NCBI RefSeq assembly: GCF_029978005.1
Contig: NZ_JARKOZ010000137.1
Location: forward strand, 1 to 38,844
DNA: 38,844 nt
Source of the DNA: Solidesulfovibrio sp.
GTDB lineage: Bacteria; Desulfobacterota; Desulfovibrionia; Desulfovibrionales; Desulfovibrionaceae
Direction of reading: 5' to 3'
Position numbers and translations under genes: made by a program. Shown here piece after piece: positions 7,678 through 16,319 of this stretch; positions within the stretch are counted from its first letter, which is position 1; each line of letters begins with the position of its first letter. The notes under the pieces were generated by a model. The model did not search any database, had not been told where the DNA came from, and worked only from the letters and a program-made list of their open reading frames with translations.

Positions 7678-9138
7678 CTACAGCGGGGCGATGACGATCT
7701 TTTTCTTGAATTCCTCTTCCATGGCCGACAGCCGCGCCCGCTTGAAATTGAGCAGGTACAGGGCGAGCTCCTCGCCCACCTTGGCCGTGACCGTCTCCTG
7801 GCCGCTGTCCTTGCGCATCTGGCGGTAGATGTCCTTGAGCACGGTCAGCGCCTGCCATTCGTGGTTGCGGCGCTGGCCCGAGCCCCGGCAGCAGGGGCAG
7901 GGCTCGGAGGTGATGGAGAGCGCCGAGGAGCCCAGGCGCTGGCGCACGATCTCGAGCAGCCCGAAGCGCGAGATGCGGCCCACGTCGGTGCGGGCCCGGT
8001 CGTTTTTAAACGCCGCCCGCAGGGTCTTTTCCACCTCGGCGACGTGCTTGCGGTCCTTCATCTCGATGAAGTCGATGACCACCTGGCCGCCGATGTCGCG
8101 AAGCCGCAGCTGCCGCGCCGCTTCCTCGGCCGCCTCCACGTTGGTTTTGAGCGCCATCTCGCGGAAATTCGATTCGCCGCCGATCTTGCCGGAGTTGATG
8201 TCCACGGCGGTGAGCGCCTCGGCGTGGTCGAAGACCAGCACCCCGCCGCTTGGCAGGGTGACCTCCCGGCCGTAGAGTTGCTCGATCTGCTTGCGCAGGT
8301 TGAAGCGGTCCCACAGCGGCACGTCCATGTCCGCATGCTGTTTGACTATGCCGGGACGGCGCGGATAGACCAGCGCCGCCATCTCGGCCACGCGCTCGGC
8401 GGTCTCGGGCTCGTCCACCCAGATCTCGCCCACCTCGTCGGTGAGGTAGTCGCGCACGGCCCGGGAGGACAGGTCAAGCTCCTGGTAGACCAGGCTCGGG
8501 TTGTCCGCCGTGGTGCCGCGCTGGCGCACCTCCTTCCACAGGCGCTTCAGGTACGACAGATCGCGCTCCAGCGACGTCTTGGACTGGGTCAGGGCGGCGG
8601 TGCGCACGATGATGCCCAGGCCCTCGTCGAGCTTGAGCCCGGCGATGGCCTCCTTGAGGCGCTTGCGCTCGGTCTCGTCCTCGATCTTGCGCGACACGCC
8701 CCGCTGCTCCCGGCCCGGGGTGAGCACGAAATAGCGGCCGGGCAACGACAGGTAGGTGGTCAGAAACGCGCCCTTGTGGCCGGTGGGCTCCTTGACGACC
8801 TGGACGAGCAACTCCTGGCCCTTTTTGAGCGCCTTCTGGATGGGCGGGTACTTGGGCCGGCGTTCGCCGGCGTGGACGGTCTGGTAGTATTCGGGGTGGA
8901 CCTCGTCGATCTGCAGGAAGCCGTTGCGCTCCGCGCCGTAGTTGATGAAGGCGGCCTGCAGGGCGGGGTCGATGTTGTGGATCCTGCCCTTGTAGATGTG
9001 TCCCCGGGTCTTGGCCTGGTGGACCATCTCCACGTAGTACTCGACGAGCATGCCGTCCTCGGCCACGGCCACTTCGACCTGCTCTCCGGGCAGCACGCCG
9101 ATGAACATCTTCTGCTTGCGTTTGTTTCCTCTGCTCAT
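7678..9138 (-). CDS. rng: Ribonuclease G (RNase E/G family)
   Basis: This 486-residue endoribonuclease processes rRNA and decays mRNA by cutting single-stranded AU-rich sites. An N-terminal S1 domain spans about residues 30-125. The DNase-I-like catalytic domain contains the two metal-binding aspartates D313 (ALTAVDINSG) and D356 (GGQVVIDFIEMKD), and the zinc-link CPCCRGSG is at 414-421. It lacks the long disordered tail of RNase E, so RNase G is the better name. The start could be this ATG or a TTG two codons upstream (9144), which lies closer to the GGGAG site. It sits between the radical SAM gene and queH in a minus-strand run. Confidence 0.93.
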   Translation of the reverse strand: MSRGNKRKQKMFIGVLPGEQVEVAVAEDGMLVEYYVEMVHQAKTRGHIYKGRIHNIDPALQAAFINYGAERNGFLQIDEVHPEYYQTVHAGERRPKYPPIQKALKKGQELLVQVVKEPTGHKGAFLTTYLSLPGRYFVLTPGREQRGVSRKIEDETERKRLKEAIAGLKLDEGLGIIVRTAALTQSKTSLERDLSYLKRLWKEVRQRGTTADNPSLVYQELDLSSRAVRDYLTDEVGEIWVDEPETAERVAEMAALVYPRRPGIVKQHADMDVPLWDRFNLRKQIEQLYGREVTLPSGGVLVFDHAEALTAVDINSGKIGGESNFREMALKTNVEAAEEAARQLRLRDIGGQVVIDFIEMKDRKHVAEVEKTLRAAFKNDRARTDVGRISRFGLLEIVRQRLGSSALSITSEPCPCCRGSGQRRNHEWQALTVLKDIYRQMRKDSGQETVTAKVGEELALYLLNFKRARLSAMEEEFKKKIVIAPL

Positions 9139-9195
9139 CGTCAAAAAGCTCCCTGCCTCCTGCGCGGTCGCGCCGGGGCGAAAAATGTTTTCCGG

Positions 9196-10182
9196 CTAGC
9201 CGGAATAGAAAATCTCCCGCCCCTCGACGCGCTGGCGCACCGCGCCGTCGCGCTCCAGGGCGTCAAGGGCCGCCTGCACGGCGTCGAGGGAATGGCCCAG
9301 GGCGGCGGCAAGGCCCCGGGCGGTCTGCGGGCGTCGTTTCACGGAGGCCAGGAGGCTCGGGCCCAGGTCGTCGTTGCGCCGGGCGGCCAGGGCGGTCGGG
9401 CCGTGCCCTTCGGTCGCGGGCTCCGGCGCAGGCGCGGGACTTGCGGCGGCGGGGCCGAGGGCCTGCCGGAAGCGGGCCAGGACCGGCTTGAGCACGGCCG
9501 TGGCCCCGGGATGGGCGCCGGGGCGCGAAAGGGTCACCACGTCGACCCGGTCGGGCGAAAGCTCCCGGCAGTAGTCCCGAAGCGCTTCGAGGTTCTCCTC
9601 GGAGTCGTTGATCCCATCGGCCAGCAGCACCTCGAGGCAAAGCGCGCCGCCGTAGCCGGCCCGGAAATCGAGCAGCCCACGGCGAAGCCCGCCAAGGTCC
9701 ACGGCGGCGTGGGGACGGTTTAAGCGCGCGTACTCGGCCGCGACCAGCGTGTCCATGGAGGGCAGCACGATGTCGGCCGCCCCGAGGGCGGCCCGCACGT
9801 CGGGATCGGGCAGGAGGCTCGAATTGGTCAGCACGGCCACGGGCACGCCCGGAAAAAGTTCCTTGGCCCCGGCGATGATCTCGGCGCAGTCGCTGTTGAG
9901 CGTGGGCTCGCCGAGCCCGCCCAGGGTGACGGCGTCCGGCCGGCCGTGGCCGGCGGCCTTCCACCGCGCCAGCTCGGCCAGGATCTTCCCGGCCGGGACG
10001 TAGGGCTTGCGGGCCACGGTGAGGGCCTCGGTGGGGCCGGCCTCGCAGTAGAGGCAGTCGAACGAGCAGATCCTCGCGCCGAGCAGGTCGAGACCGAGCG
10101 ACAAGCCGAGGCGGCCCGAAACGACGGGACCGAAAATGAAACGTGGGGCGTCCGTGGCGCGATCCTCCTTGTCGCGTCGCAT
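9196..10182 (-). CDS. Radical SAM protein with C-terminal winged helix
   Basis: This protein of about 328 residues has the radical SAM cluster motif CSFDCLYC, which is C-x3-C-x2-C, followed by the GGLGEPTLN SAM-binding strand. The opening FIFGPVVSGRLGLSLGLDLL matches the COG0731-like Fe-S oxidoreductase group, whose bacterial members have no settled function. An Ala/Pro linker leads to a C-terminal region of about 80 residues (LLASVKRRPQTARGLAAALG to the end) that looks like a winged-helix DNA-binding domain. The ATG at 10182 is chosen; a TTG 11 codons upstream is possible and neither has a strong ribosome binding site. It heads the run to rng and queH and is divergent from trmI. Confidence 0.85.
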   Translation of the reverse strand: MRRDKEDRATDAPRFIFGPVVSGRLGLSLGLDLLGARICSFDCLYCEAGPTEALTVARKPYVPAGKILAELARWKAAGHGRPDAVTLGGLGEPTLNSDCAEIIAGAKELFPGVPVAVLTNSSLLPDPDVRAALGAADIVLPSMDTLVAAEYARLNRPHAAVDLGGLRRGLLDFRAGYGGALCLEVLLADGINDSEENLEALRDYCRELSPDRVDVVTLSRPGAHPGATAVLKPVLARFRQALGPAAASPAPAPEPATEGHGPTALAARRNDDLGPSLLASVKRRPQTARGLAAALGHSLDAVQAALDALERDGAVRQRVEGREIFYSG

Positions 10183-10245
10183 GCGGCTTGACAGTCCGGC
10201 CCCGCCCGGGGACAAGGGCCGTCATCAAGCGAACCGGAGCGTACT

Positions 10246-11145
10246 GTGAAACAGGGCGATTTGATACTTCTGGTCTCTCCCAAGGGCAAGCGATATCTGC
10301 GGCGTTTCGAGCCGGGACTGGTGCTGCACACCCAGGAAGGCATGATCCGCTTCGAGGATGTGGACGCCGCCGGCTGCGGCGGCGCGGTGTCCACCCATCT
10401 CGGCCACGCCTTCCGCATCCTGCGCCCGTCCACCTACGACCTGGTCAAGGGCGTCAAGCGCTCCACCCAGATCATGTATCCCAAGGAGATCGGCTACGTC
10501 CTGCTCAAGCTCGGCATCGGCCCGGGCGTGCGGGTGGTGGAGGCCGGCAGCGGCTCCGGAGGCCTCACCCTGGCGCTCGCCTGGCACGTGGGCGAGACGG
10601 GCCGGGTCTATACCTTCGAGCGGCGCGAGGAGTTCTTCGCCCTGTCCGGCGAAAACCTCGACGCCGTGGGCCTGTCCGACCGGGTCAGCCGCTTCCGCCA
10701 CGACATCGCCACGGGATTTCTCCCGGATGGCCGCATTCCCGGCGACCCCCTCACGGATCCTTCCGACGCCGACGCCCTGTTTCTCGACGTGCGCACGCCC
10801 TGGGACTACCTGGAAGGGGCGGCCGCCGTGGTGCGCCCGGGCGCGCCGGTGGGGTTCCTGCTGCCCACGGTCAACCAGATAAGCGAGCTCCTGGCCGCCC
10901 TGGAGCCCTCGCCCTTCGAGGACGTGGAGGTGCTCGAAATCCTGGTGCGCCGCTACAAACCCGTGCCCGAGCGGCTGCGACCCGAGGACCGCATGGTGGC
11001 CCACACGGGCTTTCTGGTCTTCGCCCGCCACGGCGGCCGGGACGTCTACCGCCGGCCGGAACCGCTCCCGCCGCCGCCTCCGGGACTGGTCCAGGCGGCT
11101 CCCGAGGCCGCCGGCACGACGGACGAGGACGCGCTGCCCGATTGA
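10246..11145 (+). CDS. trmI: tRNA (adenine-58-N1)-methyltransferase TrmI
   Basis: This 299-residue Rossmann methyltransferase makes m1A58 in the T-loop of tRNA, with SAM as donor. The SAM-binding motif VVEAGSGSGG is at about residues 97-106, the conserved YPKEIGYVLLKLG helix lies just before it, and FLDVRTPW carries the catalytic-region aspartate D181. A proline-rich tail of about 35 residues ends the protein. The start is a GTG preceded by CGGAG. Archaeal-type TrmI proteins are common in Desulfovibrio-like genomes. The histidine kinase gene follows after 33 bases. Confidence 0.9.
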   Translation: MKQGDLILLVSPKGKRYLRRFEPGLVLHTQEGMIRFEDVDAAGCGGAVSTHLGHAFRILRPSTYDLVKGVKRSTQIMYPKEIGYVLLKLGIGPGVRVVEAGSGSGGLTLALAWHVGETGRVYTFERREEFFALSGENLDAVGLSDRVSRFRHDIATGFLPDGRIPGDPLTDPSDADALFLDVRTPWDYLEGAAAVVRPGAPVGFLLPTVNQISELLAALEPSPFEDVEVLEILVRRYKPVPERLRPEDRMVAHTGFLVFARHGGRDVYRRPEPLPPPPPGLVQAAPEAAGTTDEDALPD

Positions 11146-11178
11146 CCTCGACCGAGGCAAGAGCTACTACTTCATACC

Positions 11179-12801
11179 ATGCCCCATCTTGCGTCCAGCG
11201 CCGAAGCGCCCCGCGTCCTCAAGCGCCTCCTCGACCCCCTGACGCTGCTGCTCGGGATACCGGCGACCGTGCAGGCCTCGGCCGAGGAACCGGCCTGGCC
11301 CGACCCCGGACGCGAGGCCCACGTCATCCTGCACCGGGAATTCGCCGATCGCGGCCCTTGTCCGTTGCTGGAATCGAGCAAAACCATTCCCCTGGACGGC
11401 GGCCCGCCCACGACCCCCTGCCCTTTGGGGCTGACCGTGCGCCGCTTCGCCCTGCCGCTCGGCGAAGGGCGTACGGGGCTTTTGACCATCGGTCCGTATT
11501 TCAAACAACCCGAGGCGCGCCAGGCCCTGTTCGGGCACTCGGCCGCCGCCAACGCCGCCCTGGCTCTTTTGCCCTGCGTGCCGGCCGACCGCCACGACCT
11601 GCTCAAGACCTTCTACCGGGAGTTCGCCGCCTTCGCGGGCGCGGCCGCCAAGGCCGGCGCGGCCAAGCAGACCTTCCTGGCCAACATGAGCCATGAGTTG
11701 CGCACGCCCTTAAACGGCATCATGGGCATGCTGTCGCTGCTCCTGCAGGGCGAACTGCCCGAGCGCCACCGCCAGTTCCTGGATCTGGCCATGGACGCGT
11801 CCAACCAACTGCTCGGGGTCATCAACGACCTGCTGGAGATGACCAACATCTCCATGGGCAGGCTGGATCTGGCCGACGAACCTTTCGCCCTGCGCCAGGG
11901 TCTGGCGCCGCTTTTTGCCGCCTGCGCCGAGGACGCCGCCCGCCGGGGACTCGATTTTTCCGCCGTCGTGGCCGACGACGTGCCCGACGACCTGACCGGA
12001 GATCTGACCCGGCTGCGCCAGGTGCTGCTCAACCTCATCGGCAACGCCGTCAAGTTCACCCAGCACGGCTCGGTGGAGGTCCGCGTCTGCGCCGAACCGC
12101 CGGGGCCCGGGCAGGAGGGCGTGGTCCTCTGCTGTCGCGTGCGCGACACCGGCATCGGCATTCCCAAGGAAAAGCAGCAGCTCATCTTCGAAGGCTTCGC
12201 CATCGGCGAGGAGTTCCTCAACAAGCGCTACGCCAACAGCGGCCTGGGCCTGTCCATCTCCAAGGAGATCGCCGAGAAGATGAACGGCGGCCTGCGTCTT
12301 GAAAGCGCGCCGGGCATGGGCAGCGAATTCACCTTCACCGCCCGGCTGCGCCGGGCCGCGCCCGTCACGCCGGCGGCCTTCCGCTGCCACGGCGCGGTCA
12401 TCGCCTGCGCCGAGGACGAGCCCGTGAACCAACTGCTCGTGCGCAGCATCCTGGAGGACCAGGGCTACGTCGCCCTGGTGGCCGACTCCGCCCGCAACCT
12501 TCTGGAGATCCTGGCCTCCACCCGGGTGGACATGGTGCTCATGGACATGCAGCTGCCCGAGGCCGACGGCCTTGAGCTGGCGGCGCGCATCCGTTCGGGC
12601 GGGCTTCCCTCGACCGAAGCGGACGTGCCCATCGTCGGCCTGTCGGCCCAGGCCCCGGCCGAGGAGCACGCCCGCTGGCAGGCGGCCGGTATCCGCGACC
12701 ACATCGTCAAGCCCGTCACCCGGCAGCGGCTCCTCGACGCCGTCTCCCAAGCCCTTGCGGGGAGCCGGTCCACGGACGGCTTGAAATCCGAATCCGCCTA
12801 G
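11179..12801 (+). CDS. Hybrid histidine kinase with PocR-like sensor region
   Basis: This 540-residue protein lacks membrane segments. Residues about 10-125 resemble a PocR-type sensory domain (CPLGLTVRRFALPL then GLLTIGPYF), though weakly. The HisKA phosphoacceptor is H172 in FLANMSHELRTPLNG. The HATPase part has the N box NLIGNAVKF (N289), DTGIGIP at 323-329 and the NSGLGLSI G2 box. A C-terminal receiver domain carries E412-D413, phosphoacceptor D456 (VLMDMQLP) and K511 (VKPVT). A cytoplasmic hybrid kinase with no adjacent response regulator suggests an internal phosphorelay to a distant partner. It lies 33 bases after trmI and may share its transcript. The ligand is unknown. Confidence 0.9.
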   Translation: MPHLASSAEAPRVLKRLLDPLTLLLGIPATVQASAEEPAWPDPGREAHVILHREFADRGPCPLLESSKTIPLDGGPPTTPCPLGLTVRRFALPLGEGRTGLLTIGPYFKQPEARQALFGHSAAANAALALLPCVPADRHDLLKTFYREFAAFAGAAAKAGAAKQTFLANMSHELRTPLNGIMGMLSLLLQGELPERHRQFLDLAMDASNQLLGVINDLLEMTNISMGRLDLADEPFALRQGLAPLFAACAEDAARRGLDFSAVVADDVPDDLTGDLTRLRQVLLNLIGNAVKFTQHGSVEVRVCAEPPGPGQEGVVLCCRVRDTGIGIPKEKQQLIFEGFAIGEEFLNKRYANSGLGLSISKEIAEKMNGGLRLESAPGMGSEFTFTARLRRAAPVTPAAFRCHGAVIACAEDEPVNQLLVRSILEDQGYVALVADSARNLLEILASTRVDMVLMDMQLPEADGLELAARIRSGGLPSTEADVPIVGLSAQAPAEEHARWQAAGIRDHIVKPVTRQRLLDAVSQALAGSRSTDGLKSESA

Positions 12802-12809
12802 GCTATAAG
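12781..12809 (+). promoter_or_regulatory. Promoter for the PaaK-like gene, inside the kinase 3' end
   Basis: TTGAAA (12781-12786) and TATAAG (12804-12809) are separated by exactly 17 bases. The -35 lies within the last codons of the kinase gene and the -10 just after its stop, about 50 bases before the next start. This gives the downstream gene its own transcript. Confidence 0.6.
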
Positions 12810-12857
12810 GCCCCTCTTTTTCCCGCCACGGGATTTTGCCTCCAAAGGAGACCCGTC

Positions 12858-14123
12858 ATGACCCGCAAGGACCGCACCGAGGGCATCTATTCCCGCCGGG
12901 AAGTGCTCGACGAATCCGAACGCCGGCAGTACTACCAGATCCAGATCAAGGATCTGCTTTCCTACGCCTACCGGTATTCCGAGGACGTCAAGAAACGCTT
13001 CGACCGGGCCCAGTTCCAGGCTTCCAAGTTCAAGACCCTCTCGGACCTCAAGCACATTCCCATTCTCAAGAAGAAGGAACTCATCTTCCTCCAGTCCATG
13101 GGGCCGCGCCTGGGCGGCCTGCTCACCAAGGACATGGGCGAACTGCGCCGCATCTTCCTGTCTCCGGGACCCATCTTCGACCCCGAGGACCGCGAGGAGG
13201 ACTACTGGGGCTGGACCGAGGGCTTCTACGCCTGCGGCTTCCGCTCCGGCGACCTGGTGCAGGTGACGTTCCCGTACCACATGACGCCGGCCGGCCTCAT
13301 GTTCGAGGAGCCGCTCAAAAACCTCGGCTGCGCCGTGGTGCCCGCCGGCCCCGGCAACTCCGCCACCCAGCTCGAGATCATGCAGAAGCTGCGCGTGACG
13401 GGCTACGTCGGCACGCCGAGCTACCTCATGCACCTGGCCCAGAAGGGCGAGGAAATGGGCCTCAACCTCCGCAAGGACCTCTACCTCGAGGTGGCCTTCG
13501 TCACGGGCGAGAAATTCTCCGAGAAGCTGCGCGCCAACCTGGAAAAGAAGTTCGACGTCATCATGCGCCAGGGCTACGGCACGGCCGACGTGGGCTGCGT
13601 GGGCTACGAGTGCTTCCACAAGACCGGCCTGCACATCGCCAACCGCGCCTTCGTGGAGATCTGCCACCCCGACACCGGCATTCCCCTCAAGGACGGCGAA
13701 GTGGGCGAGATCGTGGTCACGGCCTTCAACAAGACGTATCCGCTGATCCGCCTGGCCACGGGCGACCTGTCGTACATCGAGCGCGCTCCCTGCCCGTGCG
13801 GGCGCACCTCGCCCCGCCTGGGCTCCATCGTCGGCCGCGTGGACACCACCGCCCGCATCAAGGGCATGTTCGTCTACCCGCACCAGGTCGAACAGGTCAT
13901 CACCCGCTTCGAGGAGATCAAGCGCTGGCAGATCGAGGTCACCAACCCCGGCGGCATCGACGAGATGAACCTCATCGTCGAGGCCTCCAACTTCAAGCGC
14001 GAGGAAGACCTGCTCCACAAGTTCCGCGAGAAGATCAAGCTGCGCCCGAGCCTCACCGTGGTCGCGCCCGGCACCCTGCCGCCGCAGATCCGGCCCATCG
14101 AGGACAAGCGCAAGTGGGATTAG
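12858..14123 (+). CDS. PaaK-like adenylate-forming protein (degenerate P-loop)
   Basis: This 421-residue protein belongs to the phenylacetate-CoA ligase-like part of the adenylate-forming superfamily. Conserved pieces are YVGTPSYLMHLA, the acidic QGYGTADVG motif (the usual YG-T-E region), LIRLATGDLS, the cysteine-containing PCPCGRTSPRL, VGRVDTTARIKGMFVYPHQ, and the C-terminal GTLPPQIRPIEDK. The Ser/Thr/Gly-rich ATP phosphate loop (SSGTTGKP-like) expected near residue 100 is replaced by RIFLSPGPIFDPEDRE. Either ATP is bound differently or the chemistry has changed. AAAGGAG precedes the ATG, and the gene appears to have its own promoter. The true substrate is not apparent; an aryl-CoA ligase label would be only a family label. 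Confidence 0.85.
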   Translation: MTRKDRTEGIYSRREVLDESERRQYYQIQIKDLLSYAYRYSEDVKKRFDRAQFQASKFKTLSDLKHIPILKKKELIFLQSMGPRLGGLLTKDMGELRRIFLSPGPIFDPEDREEDYWGWTEGFYACGFRSGDLVQVTFPYHMTPAGLMFEEPLKNLGCAVVPAGPGNSATQLEIMQKLRVTGYVGTPSYLMHLAQKGEEMGLNLRKDLYLEVAFVTGEKFSEKLRANLEKKFDVIMRQGYGTADVGCVGYECFHKTGLHIANRAFVEICHPDTGIPLKDGEVGEIVVTAFNKTYPLIRLATGDLSYIERAPCPCGRTSPRLGSIVGRVDTTARIKGMFVYPHQVEQVITRFEEIKRWQIEVTNPGGIDEMNLIVEASNFKREEDLLHKFREKIKLRPSLTVVAPGTLPPQIRPIEDKRKWD

Positions 14124-14147
14124 GCCACGACTGACCCCGAAACGACC

Positions 14148-15458
14148 ATGCACGCGCCGCACGCCACACGCGCCGCTTCCAGGCGCGGCCGGGGCCGGGG
14201 ACTCTCCCGGGCCCTGGCCGCGTTCGTGTTGGCCGCCCTGTTCGGGGCGACCCTTGGCGGCTGCGCCGGCAAGGCGGCGCTGTCCGGGGCGGGCCAGCCG
14301 CCCGTCGCGCCCGAATCCCTGCTGACCGCCGCAGGCGCGCCGCTTTCCCCGGCCGCCTTCGCCGCCGATTTCGCCCGCGCCGACTACATCCTCGTCGGCG
14401 AGGAGCACCCCAATCCCTGCGACCACCTGGCGCAGGCCGCCGTGATCCGCCGCCTGGCCGCGGCCGGCGTGCGCCCGGCCATCGGCCTGGAGATGGTCCC
14501 GGCCGACCGACAGGACGTGCTGGACGCCTTCCATTCCGGCAAGCTGGCCGTAGCCGACCTGCCCCACGCCCTCGACTGGGGGAGGACCTGGGGCTACCCC
14601 TTCGCGCTCTACGCGCCCATCTTCGAGGCGGCCCGGGAATACGGGCTGCCCGTCTTCGCCTTGAACGCCCCCGAGGGCCTGGCCCGCAAATCCGGCCGCC
14701 TGGGCCTCGACGGCCTTTCCCCGGCCGAGCGCGCCGCGCTCCCCGGCCAGGTCGTGCCGCCGGACCCGGCCCAGGTGGAAGAACTCAAGGAACTTTTCGC
14801 CAGCCACGCTGCCATGATGGAAAAGGCGGCCAAGGCCGCCAAGGACAAGGGCGGCAAGCCGGCCGGGAGGCCCAAGGCCCCTGCTCCGGCTCCGTCCGGC
14901 CGCGACCGCTTCGCCGGCTTCGTCGCGGTGCAGGCCCTGTGGGACACGCAGATGGCCCAGCGCGCTGTTTACGCCCGGGCGCTCACCGGCCGCCCGGTGG
15001 TCATCGTCGCCGGCGGCGGCCACGTGGAGCGCGGCTGGGGCATCGCCAAACGCCTGGCCGTCTTCGATCCCGGGGCGCGCATCGTCACGGTCATGCCCCA
15101 CCGGGGCGGCGACGCGCCGGACGCGGCCCTGGCCGGATATTTCTACGCCTGCCCGGCCATGCACAAAAGCCGGCTCGGCATGACCCTTTCCCACGAGGCC
15201 CCGGCCAAGGGCCAGGCCGCGACCGGGCTTCTGGTCACGGCCGTCGTGCCGGACTCCCCGGCGGCCAAGGCGGGACTGCTCGCCGGCGACGCCGTGACCG
15301 CCGCCGGAAGCCATGCGGCGACAAGCCTCGCCGTCCTGCACACCGCCGCCATCGAGGCGGCCAAGGCCGGCGAGCCCCTGCGCCTGACCGTCCACCGTGC
15401 CGGCGAGACCCTGGAAATCGCCATTCCTCTCGACGTCCCGACCACGCCCAGGAAGTAG
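14148..15458 (+). CDS. ChaN-like lipoprotein with C-terminal PDZ domain
   Basis: This 436-residue exported lipoprotein has basic residues, a hydrophobic stretch and a lipobox LGGC, so C39 would be lipidated. Residues about 70-330 match the ChaN/haem-binding uptake family: ADYILVGEEHPNPCDH, IGLEMVPADRQDVLDAF, WGYPFALYAPIFEAARE and VIVAGGGHVERGWGIAKRL. A Lys/Ala/Pro-rich insertion lies near 225-250. The C-terminal 110 residues form a PDZ-like domain (RLGMTL, then VVPDSPAAKAGLLAGDAVTAAG). ChaN homologues bind haem as dimers; whether this one does cannot be told from sequence. mutM starts two bases after the stop. Confidence 0.85.
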   Translation: MHAPHATRAASRRGRGRGLSRALAAFVLAALFGATLGGCAGKAALSGAGQPPVAPESLLTAAGAPLSPAAFAADFARADYILVGEEHPNPCDHLAQAAVIRRLAAAGVRPAIGLEMVPADRQDVLDAFHSGKLAVADLPHALDWGRTWGYPFALYAPIFEAAREYGLPVFALNAPEGLARKSGRLGLDGLSPAERAALPGQVVPPDPAQVEELKELFASHAAMMEKAAKAAKDKGGKPAGRPKAPAPAPSGRDRFAGFVAVQALWDTQMAQRAVYARALTGRPVVIVAGGGHVERGWGIAKRLAVFDPGARIVTVMPHRGGDAPDAALAGYFYACPAMHKSRLGMTLSHEAPAKGQAATGLLVTAVVPDSPAAKAGLLAGDAVTAAGSHAATSLAVLHTAAIEAAKAGEPLRLTVHRAGETLEIAIPLDVPTTPRK

Positions 15459-15460
15459 CC

Positions 15461-16306
15461 GTGCCCGAATTGCCCGAGGTGGAAACCATCGCCCGCGCCC
15501 TCGCGCCGGGCCTGCTCGGCCGCGCCGTGACGGGCCTGGACGTCCCGGACCCCAAGGTCCTGGCCGGCCCGCGCGCCAAGGCCGCTTTCGCCAAGGCTTT
15601 GGCCGGCCGCGCCATAACCGAGGTCTCGCGCCGGGCCAAGCTCCTGCTCGTGCGCCTCGGCCCCCGGCCCGGGAGCCCGGACGAGGCCCCGGCCGTCATC
15701 GCCTTTCATCTCAAGATGACCGGCCGCTTCCACATCGCCCCCCTGTCCGCGCCAGCGCCCGAGCGGGCCAGGCTCCTGCTGCGCCTTGACGACGGCAACG
15801 CGCTGGTCTTTTCCGACCTGCGCCGCTTCGGCACGGCCCGGGTCCTTTCCCCCGAGGCCTTGCGCGCCTGGGATTTCTACGCCTCCCTTGGCCCCGAGCC
15901 CTGGGACATGACGCCCGAGGCGTTCTGCGCCGCCCTTTCGGCCCGGTCTACCCGCGTCAAGGCGGCGCTCCTCGACCAGACGCTCATCGCCGGCATCGGC
16001 AACATCTACGCCGACGAGTCGCTCTTCGCCGCCGGCGTCCATCCCGAAACGCGCTGCCGCGACATCGCCCCCGAAAAGCGCCGAGCGCTGCTGGCCGCCG
16101 TCCAGTCGGTCATCATTCGGGCCATCGCCGCCGGCGGCAGCACCATCCGCGACTACCGCACCCCGGACGGGGTGGAGGGCGGCTTCCAGAACGAATTTTC
16201 GGTCTACGGCAAGGCCGGCGAACCCTGCCCGGCCTGCGGGCGCGCACTCGTCTCCGTCAAGGTGGCCGGCCGGACCTCGACCTTTTGCCCGCGCTGCCAA
16301 AAGTGA
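15461..16306 (+). CDS. mutM: Formamidopyrimidine-DNA glycosylase
   Basis: This 281-residue bifunctional glycosylase/AP lyase removes 8-oxoguanine and ring-opened purines. The catalytic N-terminus PELPEVETIARAL directly follows a GTG start, which places proline as residue 2 (the nucleophile after Met removal) and glutamate as residue 3. GIGNIYADESLF and the C-terminal zinc finger CPAC-x16-CPRC with GRTSTF complete the family picture. The frame is open far upstream, but the requirement for Pro2 fixes the start. The gene is coupled to the ChaN-PDZ gene (two-base gap) and followed by murJ 13 bases on. Confidence 0.96.
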   Translation: MPELPEVETIARALAPGLLGRAVTGLDVPDPKVLAGPRAKAAFAKALAGRAITEVSRRAKLLLVRLGPRPGSPDEAPAVIAFHLKMTGRFHIAPLSAPAPERARLLLRLDDGNALVFSDLRRFGTARVLSPEALRAWDFYASLGPEPWDMTPEAFCAALSARSTRVKAALLDQTLIAGIGNIYADESLFAAGVHPETRCRDIAPEKRRALLAAVQSVIIRAIAAGGSTIRDYRTPDGVEGGFQNEFSVYGKAGEPCPACGRALVSVKVAGRTSTFCPRCQK

Positions 16307-16319
16307 GTAGGACCTTTCC

